DNA of 64,000 nucleotides, taken from positions 1 through 64,000 of the forward strand of contig JAOAPY010000052.1 of the NCBI GenBank assembly GCA_025463135.1. The letters run 5' to 3'. Position numbers and translations under genes: made by a program. Under the pieces are notes generated by a model. That model did not search any database and had not been told where the DNA came from. It was given only the letters and a program-made list of their open reading frames with translations. The stretch's first letter is position 1. Each line of letters opens with the position of its first letter. Positions 54,501 through 63,125 of this stretch are shown here, one piece after another. Source of the DNA: Acidobacteriota bacterium. Its GTDB lineage: Bacteria > Acidobacteriota > Blastocatellia > Pyrinomonadales > Pyrinomonadaceae.

Positions 54501-56251
54501 CCAGTTGCATTACCAGCATCACAGGGAGAGAACTCGGACGTGTTGCCGGCAGGATCCGTCGCAGTTGCCGTAATTGCTTGTCCGGCGCCTAAAGGAATTG
54601 ACATAGCAACACCGAAGCTGGCGTTGCCGTTGTTGTCGGTTGTGATCGGAATTGAAGCTGCGGCCAACACCGTGGTCCCTTCGCCGTTTCCGGAGGGATC
54701 GCAAGTGCTGCTCGAGTAAAAATTAATATTGAAGCTAGTGCTCGGCGTACTATTGAGGGTTCCAGTGATGGTAGTTTGGTTGCTGTCACTGGTAACCGAA
54801 GTAATTAACGGAAAGTTCTGCAGGTTGTTCGGTCCGCTGTCACCATCGCCCTGATCGTTGGGAGTGACTCCATCGGCTCCCAGATCGATTCCCATCAAGC
54901 CGTTGGAAAAGATTGAATTGCGGCGAATGGAATTTCCGGTGGCGAAAGGGCCAAACGAGATGAGTACTCCGTTGCGCCCGTTGAAGGCAATCGTGTTGCC
55001 CTGGCCCGGAACCGTGCCGCCCACTCTGTTGTTAGCGCTGGATTCATTAATGTGAATTCCATTCAACGCATTCCCCAGAGGCTTTGTGCCGGTGATGTCG
55101 GTGCCGATAAGGTTTCCCTGAATTTGATTGTTGCTCGTCTGGCCTGACAAGCGCACGCCGTCCGAGCGGTTGCCGGAAATTACATTGCGAGCTCCGGGAG
55201 CGAGCCCTCCAATCGTGCTGTTGCCGCCAAAGTTGAGCCAAATGCCAAAGAAGTTTCCCAGGGCAATAGTGCCGGTTACATCTGTGCCGATTAGATTCCC
55301 TTGTATGGTGGCTCCGCTTGAACCTGAGGATGCGACATAGATCCCGGCGTTGTTCTGATCTCCGGCAATTACGTTGCGCGCGCCGTCTGTCGTTCCTCCG
55401 ATGACATCGCTTCCATTGCCTCCGGCATAGATGCCGCCGCTGTCATTACCGAGCACAGCAGTGCCACTGGCGTTTGTGCCGATGAAGTTGCCCTGGATAG
55501 TAGTGGCCGACGCGCCCGTAATCAGGCGAATTCCATAGTCATTTACGGAAATAACATTCCGGGCAGCCGGCGAAGTTCCACCAATCAGATTGTTGGTGCT
55601 ACGCTGAATCTCCACGCCCTCGCTGTTACCGTGTCGAATCGTCCCGGCAGGATCGGTTCCAATAAAATTGCCCTCGATAACATTTCCTGAACTCAGCTGG
55701 AGAAATCCATTAATGTAGATTCCGGCGCCGAACCCAAAGCGATTAATAACCAGCCCTCGCACAGTGCAATTTGAACCCATGATTTGAAGCCCGGGGACAC
55801 TGGACATTCCCGCAATATTGTTACCGCTTAATTCGATAAGCAGAACCGCATTATCTCCGTTAGCCAGTGTGTTAGAACTCGAACCAGGTTGCGTATACCC
55901 ATCAATCACCACCGGATCGTCAAGCGTCGGCAACGCAGTAACGGGACTGATCGTGTGTACACCTGGGCCCGGAATGTTGAAAGCGATCGTGTCCGTACCC
56001 GCGTTGGAGTTTGAATCGAGAATGGCTTGCCGCAGAGTACCGGCTCCGCTGTCTGCCGCGCTGGTCACAGTGAAAGTTGTGGCGGTAAAACCGGAGGCTC
56101 GCGGATGAACCGTAAAGAGATTGATGACGAAAAGAGAAATGAGGAACGCGCCACATGTCACGACTGCGGTCCTGATGAGTTTCCCTTTCCTTCTTAGCGA
56201 AGGAATTGTGGCAGGAATACGCTGGTACAAAATGATGAGACTCCCTTGCAT
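51599..56251 (-). CDS. Exported beta-helix protein with six Calx-beta domains and C-terminal DUF4214
   Basis: A 1550-residue protein. A basic, hydrophobic N-terminus (~24-45, RTAVVTCGAFLISLFVINLF) is followed by a CSLREA-type right-handed beta-helix (~54-484; the repeated unit reads like IQGNLIGTDxTGTxxLGN with GARNVISGN). Six Calx-beta sandwiches are at ~580-1268, each with an xGTATxxxDF strand and a DxxxEGxETF strand; these usually bind Ca2+. DUF4214 is at ~1274-1550 (CNGDPVC, VCSFITSTEYQQRF, NTECQ). Stop and start spacings are 37 nt to the gene upstream and 17 nt to the gene downstream. Likely Ca2+-stiffened adhesin-like function (inference). Confidence 0.88.
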   Translation of the reverse strand: MQGSLIILYQRIPATIPSLRRKGKLIRTAVVTCGAFLISLFVINLFTVHPRASGFTATTFTVTSAADSGAGTLRQAILDSNSNAGTDTIAFNIPGPGVHTISPVTALPTLDDPVVIDGYTQPGSSSNTLANGDNAVLLIELSGNNIAGMSSVPGLQIMGSNCTVRGLVINRFGFGAGIYINGFLQLSSGNVIEGNFIGTDPAGTIRHGNSEGVEIQRSTNNLIGGTSPAARNVISVNDYGIRLITGASATTIQGNFIGTNASGTAVLGNDSGGIYAGGNGSDVIGGTTDGARNVIAGDQNNAGIYVASSGSSGATIQGNLIGTDVTGTIALGNFFGIWLNFGGNSTIGGLAPGARNVISGNRSDGVRLSGQTSNNQIQGNLIGTDITGTKPLGNALNGIHINESSANNRVGGTVPGQGNTIAFNGRNGVLISFGPFATGNSIRRNSIFSNGLMGIDLGADGVTPNDQGDGDSGPNNLQNFPLITSVTSDSNQTTITGTLNSTPSTSFNINFYSSSTCDPSGNGEGTTVLAAASIPITTDNNGNASFGVAMSIPLGAGQAITATATDPAGNTSEFSPCDAGNATGSVQFTTSSLRVIEDVGFVTVNLIRTGGSKGVLAVDYTTADITATAGADYVPASGTLVFNDGETSKTFDIPILDDANTEPDETFLVRLQNGPNIDSIGTPGSELITLQDHSTPPVLSISNVSVNEGDSGTTNALFTVTLSPLTGRTVTVQYQTNAGTATSNVDFQPVSGTLTFGPRQSTPQQISVPIIGDTFDEFNESFQVVLSNPSGATFSNGVATATGIILDNDPPPIVSISDVVVVEGNGASTPARFNLSLSQISGKSICVQASTADGTATAASGDFIQVGGAIFNPPANIGFNPGTTTATFTVQVTGDFDFEPKETFLAQITPCNGDITIGRGQAVGTIINDDVQVPPSISISDVGVSDGNGAANAVFDVALSTASTQTVTVQYATSGGTATAGSDFQSVAGTLTFAPGVTHQAVTVPIIPDSTAEGNETFSVNLSNPDGGTLADSEGLGTISDGPPSGLPFLTIRDVTVVEGASGTSLMGFAVTLSQPSTQQVFFQYNTAPGTATQNVDYLSASGGIVIAPGVTRTGFQVTIIGDQIPEADETLFANISNATGATIADSQGVGTIVNYVTPSIQFSSGNVVTEDAATFTTTITRTGNSLTTSTIEVATTDGSARQRADYTISGAAITFLPGETSKIFNVPIVNDVYVEGDETFNLTLSNPSGAVVGGQSTAVVTILDDDSSPPVFNPLDNADARFFVRQHYYDFLSRVPDQSGFDFWSGVITQCNGDPVCLRTKRVDVSNAFFYELEFQQTGAYVYRQYRAAFGNNQPSPNPVPDPAHPDEEKKLLSYQAFANDRARVIGGKSLAQAQLDLANAFVQRPEFLSKYPAGLNAQAFVDSLLNTILTDIGVNLGLQRQALIDLFFEGGRGAVLYRLADDNVLTNPINNRAFINAEYNRAFVATQYFGYLRRNPDMAGFVFWLNQVNGAPLRDVARQHAMVCSFITSTEYQQRFSPVVSHSNTECQ

Positions 56252-56288
56252 GAGACTGACCTCGATGACTTACTGATTGCCTGTATGC

Positions 56289-59200
56289 CTACTGACACTC
56301 GGCGTTCGAGTGCGTGACAACTGAACTGAAGCGCTGCTGGTACTCGGTCGACGTAATGAACGAGCACACCATCGCATGCTGCTTGGGCACGTCGCGTAAC
56401 GCCGCGCTGTTGACCTGGCCGAGCCAGAAAATGAATCCGGCGAGGTCGGGATTACGCCTCAGGTAACCAAAGTATTGAGTCACCACAAATGCCCGGTTGT
56501 ACTCAGCGTCTATGAAGGCGCGATTGTTAATCGGATTGGTCTGCGCATTGTCATCCGCGAGCCGGTAAAGCACTGCCCCCCGCCCACTCTGATTGAACAG
56601 AGAAATCAACGCCGCCCGCTGCGAGGTCAGGTCGACACCGAGATCATCTCTGAGTGTTCCCAAAATTGCATCAACAAAACCCGTGTTGCTTGCAGTCCCA
56701 TACTTGTCGGTAAATGCCGGTCGCTGCACGAAAGCATTTGCGAGATCCAATTGCGTTTGCGCTAAAGAAGCCCCGCCTCTCACGCGCGCGCGATCGGGCG
56801 CAAAGGCTGCGTAGCTGGGAAGCTTCTTCTCCTCATTCGGAAACTGAGCATTCGAGTTCGGATTCGGAAAAGGCTGGTTATTCCCAAAGGCGGCTCGATA
56901 CAGCCGGTACACGTACGAGCCGGTCTGTTGATATTCCTGCTCGTAAAAGAACGCATTAGAAACATCGATGCGTTTCGCGCGGATACAAGCCGCGTCGGAT
57001 CCACACTGAGTTATCTGTCCGGTCCAGTAATCCAGCCCCGATTGGTCCGGAAGACGACTGAGAAAATCGTAATAATGTTGCCGAACAAAGAACTGCGCTT
57101 CATCAATCGGATTAGTCACGGGCGTAGCCGTATCATTGTCGGAAATAAACAGGGTAGCGGCAGTCGGCTCCACCAAATCCGCCCCAACAGCATTATTCAA
57201 GATGAGTTTTACCGCGCGTTGCCCATCTACATAAGCGTTGTCCGTAATCAAAACGCGAAATGTCTTTGTCGTCTCACCCGCAGCAAAGTTTATGCTTCCA
57301 GCCGCCAGGGTGTAGTCCCGCTTTTGCGTGGCGCTTGCGTCAACCGTCGCAAAACTGACCTGCGCCGTGGCACTGGTATCGCCATCACGCATTACCGTGA
57401 CGAGGAAGCTGCCTGCGTCTTCAGCAACATTGAAGGTGTTATTCTGAAATCTTATCTGGGTCGCAGCGGACGTGATCCTGCTCACGAATACTTCTTCGCC
57501 GCCATTATGAAGCGATTGGAACGGGTTTACGGTGGGAAAGTCGCCTGCTTGCGTTTGTCCGGTTACGTAGGCCCGATCAAGTGAGTCGACGGCTATGCTC
57601 CAACCATTATTGGGGGCGCCGCCTCCTAACTTGGTTGAATATCCCAGGACCAAACCAGTGACATCCAGCTTAGTGACAAACACATTCGACGAAGATGGAT
57701 CAATGCTGCCGTTCACGATTTGACTCGCAATCGGGAAATCGGGCGAAAACGTTGACCCTATTATGAAGGCGTTGCCCTGAGCATTTACCGCAATCCCGTG
57801 CGGGAAGTCATCAAATCTTCCGCCCAGGTAAGTCGAGTACGAGAGGGCCGAACCCGCGGGATTGAGCTTCGAAACAAACACGTCGTACCCACCGGCCGGC
57901 TTTGCTTGAAAAGCATTGACCACTGGAAATGTCAACGAATTGGTGTAGCCTGTCACATAGGCTGCCTCAGTCGAATCAACAGCAATCCCCCAGGCGACGT
58001 CATCAGTGTTCCCGCCGAGGTAAGTCGAATAGATGAGCGCCGAGCCGCTGGGGTTGAATTTGGCTACGAAAGCATCAGCGAGAGAACTCTTGGCGGGTTG
58101 TAGCGCGCTCGCTATCGGAAAGTTTTGCGAAGAAGTCTGACCGGTTATGTAAGTGTTTCCGGAGGCGTCGACAGCGATGCTGTTTGCCAGATCGCTAAGC
58201 GACCCGCCGAGATAAGTTGAAAAGAGTTTGGTTGAGCCTGCTGCATTCAGCTTGGTAACGAACGCTTCGCCACCACTAAATGTTCCCGCGTATACAGTAG
58301 CCGTATTAACAGGATCAACAAGCAGCGATTGGACGGTACTATGTTGATATCCGTTCACCATCAGATTCCAGCTGGCGCCTGAATCGGTCGACTTGTAGAT
58401 GCTGTCTGAATTGCCATAGTAAACCGTCGCGGAATTTGACGGATCGATGGCGATCGCATTGACAGTTCCGATGCATGGGAATCCCAGCAGGTCCACGAAC
58501 GAGTTACCCGCGTCAGTGCTTTTCGCGATTCCGCACGTTGTTCCGGCATAAAGAATCGAAGGGTTGTGCGGATCGATAGCCAGGCTTCTAACGGAATTCG
58601 ATATCAGGTTGGTCGGAGGCAGTACAAACGTAACGCCGCCATCCGTGCTCTTGTAAACCCCTCGACTGGTCGCCACGTAAACGCGCGTCGCATTGGTTGG
58701 ATCCACCGCAATCGCGAAAATCGAAGCGGTCGGGCTGAGGGCTGTACTACTCCAGTTGCTGCCGCTGTTCGTTGAGCGATAGACGCGACTGCTGATTCCA
58801 CCGGCGTACACTGTCGTGGGATTCAAGGGATTTATTGTGACCGCGCGAATATAGGTTAGGGACACGGTTGTGTTGGCGAAATGATCACCACCATCGGTGC
58901 TCTTGTAGACTCCCCCGCTGGTTCCTAAATAAATGAACGCTGCATCGCTCGGGTTCACCGCAACGTCGGTCGCAATATTTGGCGTCTGACCGCTGACCGA
59001 TGTCCAGGTGCCACCGCTATTGATGCTCTTGGAAAACCCTATGTCGGTCGCCGCGAAGATGATTGCCGGATTGGTAGGATCAAAAACCAAACGGTTGGCG
59101 GACGCAGCTTTATGCTGGCCATCGCTCGCGCTCCATGAGACTGCTGCGTTTGTACTCTTAAAAATAGAGTGCCCCTGGTTTTCAGCCTGGAATGCGTTGG

Positions 59201-60554
59201 CGATCGGAAAATCGTGAGAATTTGTTTGGCCCGCAACATAAACGTTGTTGGTCGAATCTATCGCCAGCCCGTTTATGACATCGTAACTTGACCCGCCGAC
59301 GTAGGTCGAATAAACGAAGCCTGACCCATCCACGGACAGTTCCCCCACAAAGGCATCCGTCTGACCTCCGGATGTGCCCTGGATTGCATTCACGACAGGA
59401 AAATTGATTGAGTTCGTTTGACCGGCCACATAAGCGTTGCCGGCGCCGTTAACCGCGACCGTGTAAGCCGAATCGGAACCGCTGCCGCCGAAGAAGGTAG
59501 TGTACAGAAGAGCTGAACCTGATGAGTTAAGCTTGATTACAAATGCATCAAGCGTGTCATGTGACTGCGTTGAACCTGGAAAATCACTGGAGGACGTTTC
59601 ACCCGCGACATAGGCATTGCCCGCACTGTCGACTGTGATCCCGTACCCAATTTCATCGAAGCTCCCGCCAACGAATGTGGAATACGAAAGGACCGGGTCA
59701 ATTACCAAGGGGAATTTCCGGTCATAGGGAGCCAGCTTGAATCTGACTTCGCTGTTCGAAGCTTGATCGTATCGAATGGCAACGAACTTTCGCTCGCCTC
59801 GTATCATTTGATAAGAAACGGGCTTGAGAAGATCGACCGCGCCGGACGCAGTCTTGATTCGTAAGTTTCCGCTACGATCAAGCTGCAGTTCGCTGCCGCT
59901 GAAATCTAATTTGATAAGTCGCGGGTCCGCGCCCGGGGCTAATTGAAAGTCGTATTCGAGCTGGTGCTGGTTTCCGTAATAGGCAAGATCTATCTTTGGA
60001 TAAATGCTTTCATAGCGAACTTTGGAAAATGTTGGAACGTTCACACTCCAGTTTTGCGGCCTGTTCCCCAGAAGGTAGTTGGCCTTTCCCGGTAATTCAT
60101 CCACGCCGCTGATACGAGCGTTCGCATCGGCATTTTTCAGTCGCATCGAAACCGCTACTGCAACCCGCGGTGCGGTAGGATCGATCTGCGTGCGCCGGCT
60201 CCGCTGCGCTTCCGCATCATCGCGGGCGCTGAAAGAAAAGACTGCGCCATCCCTGGTCAGAAAGAGTCCATAGCCCCCGCCCCGCGAGATGAATAGAACC
60301 GAGCGATCGCTCTGGCCCTGATTGGCTACAAAACTCAAGGGCAATTTGCCGTAGGCTTCCTGTTGGATGACAGGCGCCCTGTCCCTTGGCTTGTTGGCGG
60401 GCAAGCTGGAAGATGATTGGGCGGTGCGCGTTTGCTCCCTCGACCTGCGTGCTCCCGAAGTGACAAAGGTGACAGCCGCCATCGCCGAAGTGGCGATAGC
60501 AATCGTTATCAAAGACAACAAACTTCCTGGCGAGGCGGTGGTGTGGAAATTCAA
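56289..60554 (-). CDS. Giant exported SBBP/BNR-propeller protein with Calx-beta and DUF4214
   Basis: A 1421-residue protein. The signal (~10-34) is followed by the SBBP-associated DUF7948-like domain (~71-285: LPLSFVANQGQSDRSVLFISRGGG, YESIYPKIDLAYYG). SBBP repeats start at ~287 and are broken at ~458-761 by a block of BNR/Ycf48-like blades (FKSTNAAVSWSAS, SINSGGTWTS, YKSTDGG), then continue to ~1025 in the same style. Calx-beta (~1031-1144) and DUF4214 (~1148-1421; CGSDAAC, VCSFITSTEYQQRF, NAECQ) follow. The BNR block ends just before a frame-preserving return to SBBP, as if one propeller was inserted into another. It is the first gene of the operon-like set 60554→46170. Confidence 0.87.
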   Translation of the reverse strand: MNFHTTASPGSLLSLITIAIATSAMAAVTFVTSGARRSREQTRTAQSSSSLPANKPRDRAPVIQQEAYGKLPLSFVANQGQSDRSVLFISRGGGYGLFLTRDGAVFSFSARDDAEAQRSRRTQIDPTAPRVAVAVSMRLKNADANARISGVDELPGKANYLLGNRPQNWSVNVPTFSKVRYESIYPKIDLAYYGNQHQLEYDFQLAPGADPRLIKLDFSGSELQLDRSGNLRIKTASGAVDLLKPVSYQMIRGERKFVAIRYDQASNSEVRFKLAPYDRKFPLVIDPVLSYSTFVGGSFDEIGYGITVDSAGNAYVAGETSSSDFPGSTQSHDTLDAFVIKLNSSGSALLYTTFFGGSGSDSAYTVAVNGAGNAYVAGQTNSINFPVVNAIQGTSGGQTDAFVGELSVDGSGFVYSTYVGGSSYDVINGLAIDSTNNVYVAGQTNSHDFPIANAFQAENQGHSIFKSTNAAVSWSASDGQHKAASANRLVFDPTNPAIIFAATDIGFSKSINSGGTWTSVSGQTPNIATDVAVNPSDAAFIYLGTSGGVYKSTDGGDHFANTTVSLTYIRAVTINPLNPTTVYAGGISSRVYRSTNSGSNWSSTALSPTASIFAIAVDPTNATRVYVATSRGVYKSTDGGVTFVLPPTNLISNSVRSLAIDPHNPSILYAGTTCGIAKSTDAGNSFVDLLGFPCIGTVNAIAIDPSNSATVYYGNSDSIYKSTDSGASWNLMVNGYQHSTVQSLLVDPVNTATVYAGTFSGGEAFVTKLNAAGSTKLFSTYLGGSLSDLANSIAVDASGNTYITGQTSSQNFPIASALQPAKSSLADAFVAKFNPSGSALIYSTYLGGNTDDVAWGIAVDSTEAAYVTGYTNSLTFPVVNAFQAKPAGGYDVFVSKLNPAGSALSYSTYLGGRFDDFPHGIAVNAQGNAFIIGSTFSPDFPIASQIVNGSIDPSSSNVFVTKLDVTGLVLGYSTKLGGGAPNNGWSIAVDSLDRAYVTGQTQAGDFPTVNPFQSLHNGGEEVFVSRITSAATQIRFQNNTFNVAEDAGSFLVTVMRDGDTSATAQVSFATVDASATQKRDYTLAAGSINFAAGETTKTFRVLITDNAYVDGQRAVKLILNNAVGADLVEPTAATLFISDNDTATPVTNPIDEAQFFVRQHYYDFLSRLPDQSGLDYWTGQITQCGSDAACIRAKRIDVSNAFFYEQEYQQTGSYVYRLYRAAFGNNQPFPNPNSNAQFPNEEKKLPSYAAFAPDRARVRGGASLAQTQLDLANAFVQRPAFTDKYGTASNTGFVDAILGTLRDDLGVDLTSQRAALISLFNQSGRGAVLYRLADDNAQTNPINNRAFIDAEYNRAFVVTQYFGYLRRNPDLAGFIFWLGQVNSAALRDVPKQHAMVCSFITSTEYQQRFSSVVTHSNAECQ

Positions 60555-60611
60555 CGAGTTACCTCTTTCGAACTACTACCGAACTCTGAGGGGCTTATCA
60601 CAACGGGACTG

Positions 60612-60781
60612 CTGGCATTTGAAATTGCCGGGACTCACCACCAAATTAAATCCTTGCAGGTGCTCGGTAGACATGAAGAAGAACAGGCCAACGCGTGCTG
60701 TCCGGATACATCTCTGCGGAGGATGAACCGCTGACCTGACCCAGCCAAAAAAACAAACCCGGCGATTTGAAAAGCAGTCGA
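60612..60781 (-). pseudogene. Decayed 3' end of a DUF4214 gene
   Basis: Two frames carry family remnants: LFKSPGLFFWLGQVSGSS (from FGYLRRNPDxxGFxFWLGQVNG) and, after a frame change, STEHLQGFNLVVSPG…KCQ (from STEYQQRFSPVVTHSNxECQ). No complete domain remains. It lies just upstream of the gene starting at 60554. Confidence 0.6.
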
Positions 60782-61219
60782 GAGAATTGGGAGCAATTCC
60801 GTCCACAACATGTGATGGAACAGGGAGATTCGGCTGCGATCAAGAGGACTTCCGGCGACGGGAAGAATAGCACATCAGCAAGGGCATTGCCTGGCGTTGG
60901 CACCTGATAATCCAACCCTGCTTCGATCGAGTCTGGCCACCATCCTCTGCTTTGTCAGTACCACCTGCGTAAGCGGTGGGCGGCCCTGGGTATTGCCAAT
61001 TGCTGATTGCTGATTGGTTAAGACTAACCCCCAGCAATTAGGCCGACTGGCGAAGTGATCAAATCGACAATCGAAAATCGGCAGTTGGCAATCGTATGAC
61101 CCACCCGTTGAGGCAGGTGGTACTGACAGCTTGCCCTCAGGAAGTGAAAGTACTATCTGACGGTGTCGAGAAACCTCGACGCGCTTTGCCCTTTGCCCTT
61201 TGCGCTTTGCCCTTTCCGC
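60782..61219. repeat. Intergenic region with low-complexity repeats
   Basis: ctgattgctgattgg near 61002-61016, aatcgaaaatcgg near 61072, and an irregular (CTTTGCC)n heptamer run at ~61189-61216 just before the DUF4214 stop. No gene is seen. Confidence 0.45.
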
Positions 61220-62164
61220 CTACTGCGGACATTCGTTGTTGTTGCGACTCGCTACCGGCCCGAAGCGGAACTGGTACTCCGCCGAGGTGATGAACGAACA
61301 CACCATCGCATGCTGTTTCGGCACATCGCGCAACGACGCGCCGTTAACCTGGCCCAGCCAGAATATGAACCCCGGTATATCGGGGTTGCGTCGCAGGTAT
61401 CCAAAGTACTGTCCCAGCACAAACGACCGGTTGTACTCTTCGTCGATGAACGGGTGGTTGGCAATCGGATTCGTACCGGCATTATCATCCGCCAACCGAT
61501 ACATCACCGCACCCCGTCCGCCCTGCGTGTTGTAGAGATTAATCAAGTTCGCTCGCTGGCTCGTCAGGTTCACACCCATGTCGTTCTGCAGCGTTTGCAG
61601 CACTGCATCAACAAACTGATCCGCTGTCGCCAGACTGGCCGGATATTTCGTCGTGAACTCCGCGCGGCTCACAAACAAGTTAGCCAGATCCAATTGGCGC
61701 TGCGCCAGATTCGCGCCGCCGACCACGCGGGCTCTATCAGCCACGAACACGGCATAGCTCGGCAGTTTCTTTTCTTCATTAGGAAAACCGGCATTCGGGT
61801 TCGGATTCGGGAACGGCTGGTTATTGCCATAGGCGCCACGATAGAGACGCAGCACGTAGGCCGCCGTCTGCTGGAACTCCTGTTCGTAGAAGAACGCGTT
61901 CGAGACATCAACGCGTTTGCGTCGCAGACACTCGACGTCACTCTGGCAGTTGGTGATCTCGTTCGTCCAGAACGTGAAACCGCCGGCATCAGGCACACGA
62001 CTGAGGAAGTCAAAGTAGGCCTGCTTTACGAAGAAGTCGGCCTCCTCGGCGGGGTTCCACAACAACTGGCCGCGAATCTCACCGTTAGGAAAACTCGAGC
62101 TGTGCAGGTTCATGTATTGCTGACCGGCACGAAGGTCTATCACTTGTTGCGGCGTCGGATTCAC
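61220..62164 (-). CDS. CHRD end plus DUF4214, separated from its N-terminus by a frameshift
   Basis: A 314-residue open part (GTG at 62164; family-like sequence begins earlier, at ~62215, AGPIIFPLPLGSPV). It has only the second half of CHRD (VIDLRAGQQYMNLHSSSF, GGEIRGQLLW-type strand) and then a complete DUF4214 (CQSDVEC, VCSFITSAEYQFRF, NNNECPQ), closest to the protein at 42568. The N-terminal half of CHRD is missing, because a BNR protein is joined to it in another frame (62085-62756). This is probably the downstream part of a broken fusion gene and not an independent gene. Confidence 0.7.
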   Translation of the reverse strand: MNPTPQQVIDLRAGQQYMNLHSSSFPNGEIRGQLLWNPAEEADFFVKQAYFDFLSRVPDAGGFTFWTNEITNCQSDVECLRRKRVDVSNAFFYEQEFQQTAAYVLRLYRGAYGNNQPFPNPNPNAGFPNEEKKLPSYAVFVADRARVVGGANLAQRQLDLANLFVSRAEFTTKYPASLATADQFVDAVLQTLQNDMGVNLTSQRANLINLYNTQGGRGAVMYRLADDNAGTNPIANHPFIDEEYNRSFVLGQYFGYLRRNPDIPGFIFWLGQVNGASLRDVPKQHAMVCSFITSAEYQFRFGPVASRNNNECPQ

Positions 62165-62756
62165 TACAAAGTTGTTGACGGGACTGCCGAGCGGCAGTGG
62201 GAAGATGATCGGACCGGCCGGTGTTTACGGTGCTCCAGGTCAGCCCCGCATCCACGCTTTTGTAAATTCCATTGCCCGAGACGCCGGCGAAAAGCGTGGC
62301 GGGGTTGTTTGGGTCGACCAACAAAGCAGCGACGGTTGCCGTACTGCTTACATATGGACCATTCCAATTGCCGCCGCCGTCCGTGCTCTTATACAAACCA
62401 TTATTCGTCCCGCAATAGATGATTCCTGCGTTCCCGGGATCTACGGCCAGCGCTAAAATCGATTTGCCTGGCAGTCCAGCCTTACTCCATGTTGTGCCGC
62501 CGTCCAGACTCTTATAGACGCCTCTGTTTGAGTCGACTCCCACCCCACCGGTACTCGTCTCTATTCCCGCATACCGCACCGCGGCATTTGAGGGCGCGAT
62601 CGCCAGGGCATTAACGTCCCCGACCACTGGACCGCTGCGAGACCAGGCGTACAAGTCGGGTGCAGACGAAGTGGAGGCTACGGAACAAAAAACCAGCGCA
62701 AGGAGCGCGATAAGCGAGTTGATAGTGATCCGGCGTTCGAGAGATTTTGAAATCAT
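62085..62756 (-). CDS. Exported BNR/sialidase-like propeller part of the broken CHRD-DUF4214 fusion
   Basis: 223 residues in the open frame. The signal is at ~12-31 (NSLIALLALVFCSVAS). BNR/Ycf48-like blades at ~50-170 (GVYKSLDGGTTWSKAG, GLYKSTDGGGNWNG, GIYKSVDAGLTWSTV) resemble those inside the protein at 56289. After TVNTG (~62222) the frame meets the inside of a CHRD domain in the wrong frame and the last ~45 residues are nonsense. A one-base change there would give a BNR-half-CHRD-DUF4214 protein of ~510 residues. It is either a recent deletion/fusion pseudogene or a sequence error plus a real deletion. Confidence 0.65.
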   Translation of the reverse strand: MISKSLERRITINSLIALLALVFCSVASTSSAPDLYAWSRSGPVVGDVNALAIAPSNAAVRYAGIETSTGGVGVDSNRGVYKSLDGGTTWSKAGLPGKSILALAVDPGNAGIIYCGTNNGLYKSTDGGGNWNGPYVSSTATVAALLVDPNNPATLFAGVSGNGIYKSVDAGLTWSTVNTGRSDHLPTAARQSRQQLCSESDAATSDRPSCRSAIHEPAQLEFS

Positions 62757-63125
62757 TGCTTGCCTTAAAGTAACTTGGAATTTCGATAGGATAACAGCCG
62801 TCTTAGAGAACGAGATCGCGCGAACCTATGCCGCCTTAAAAGAGTCTTTTTGGTTGATTGGTTTGAGGTCGGAAGTGAGGTAAAACTCACGCAAACGCAA
62901 AAATCCAAAGAAAAATCGACCGGGCCTTGCTTCCTGCGCCGCACTTAACTGTGACGTTTACAACTCGACGGCTGCCGGCAGGTCCCATTTGATGGATAAG
63001 ATTCATTGCTGGTTGCCAAAGACTGGGAGTTTTTCAGAGCTCGCCTGTCTATTGAACCGCAGCACTGAAGTCTCCGCGATGGGCCTGAGTCCAGCGACCT
63101 TGCTCACGTGCCGATCCCTTTCAGC
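62757..63125. other. Intergenic region between two DUF4214 genes
   Basis: It should contain the promoter of the minus-strand gene at 62756. No repeat, RNA or gene is recognised. Confidence 0.4.

Noticed and set aside
61163-62422. 419-codon plus-strand frame antisense to the CHRD-DUF4214 part
   Set aside because: Similar antisense frames appear over every DUF4214 copy, so they follow from codon use and are not independent genes.
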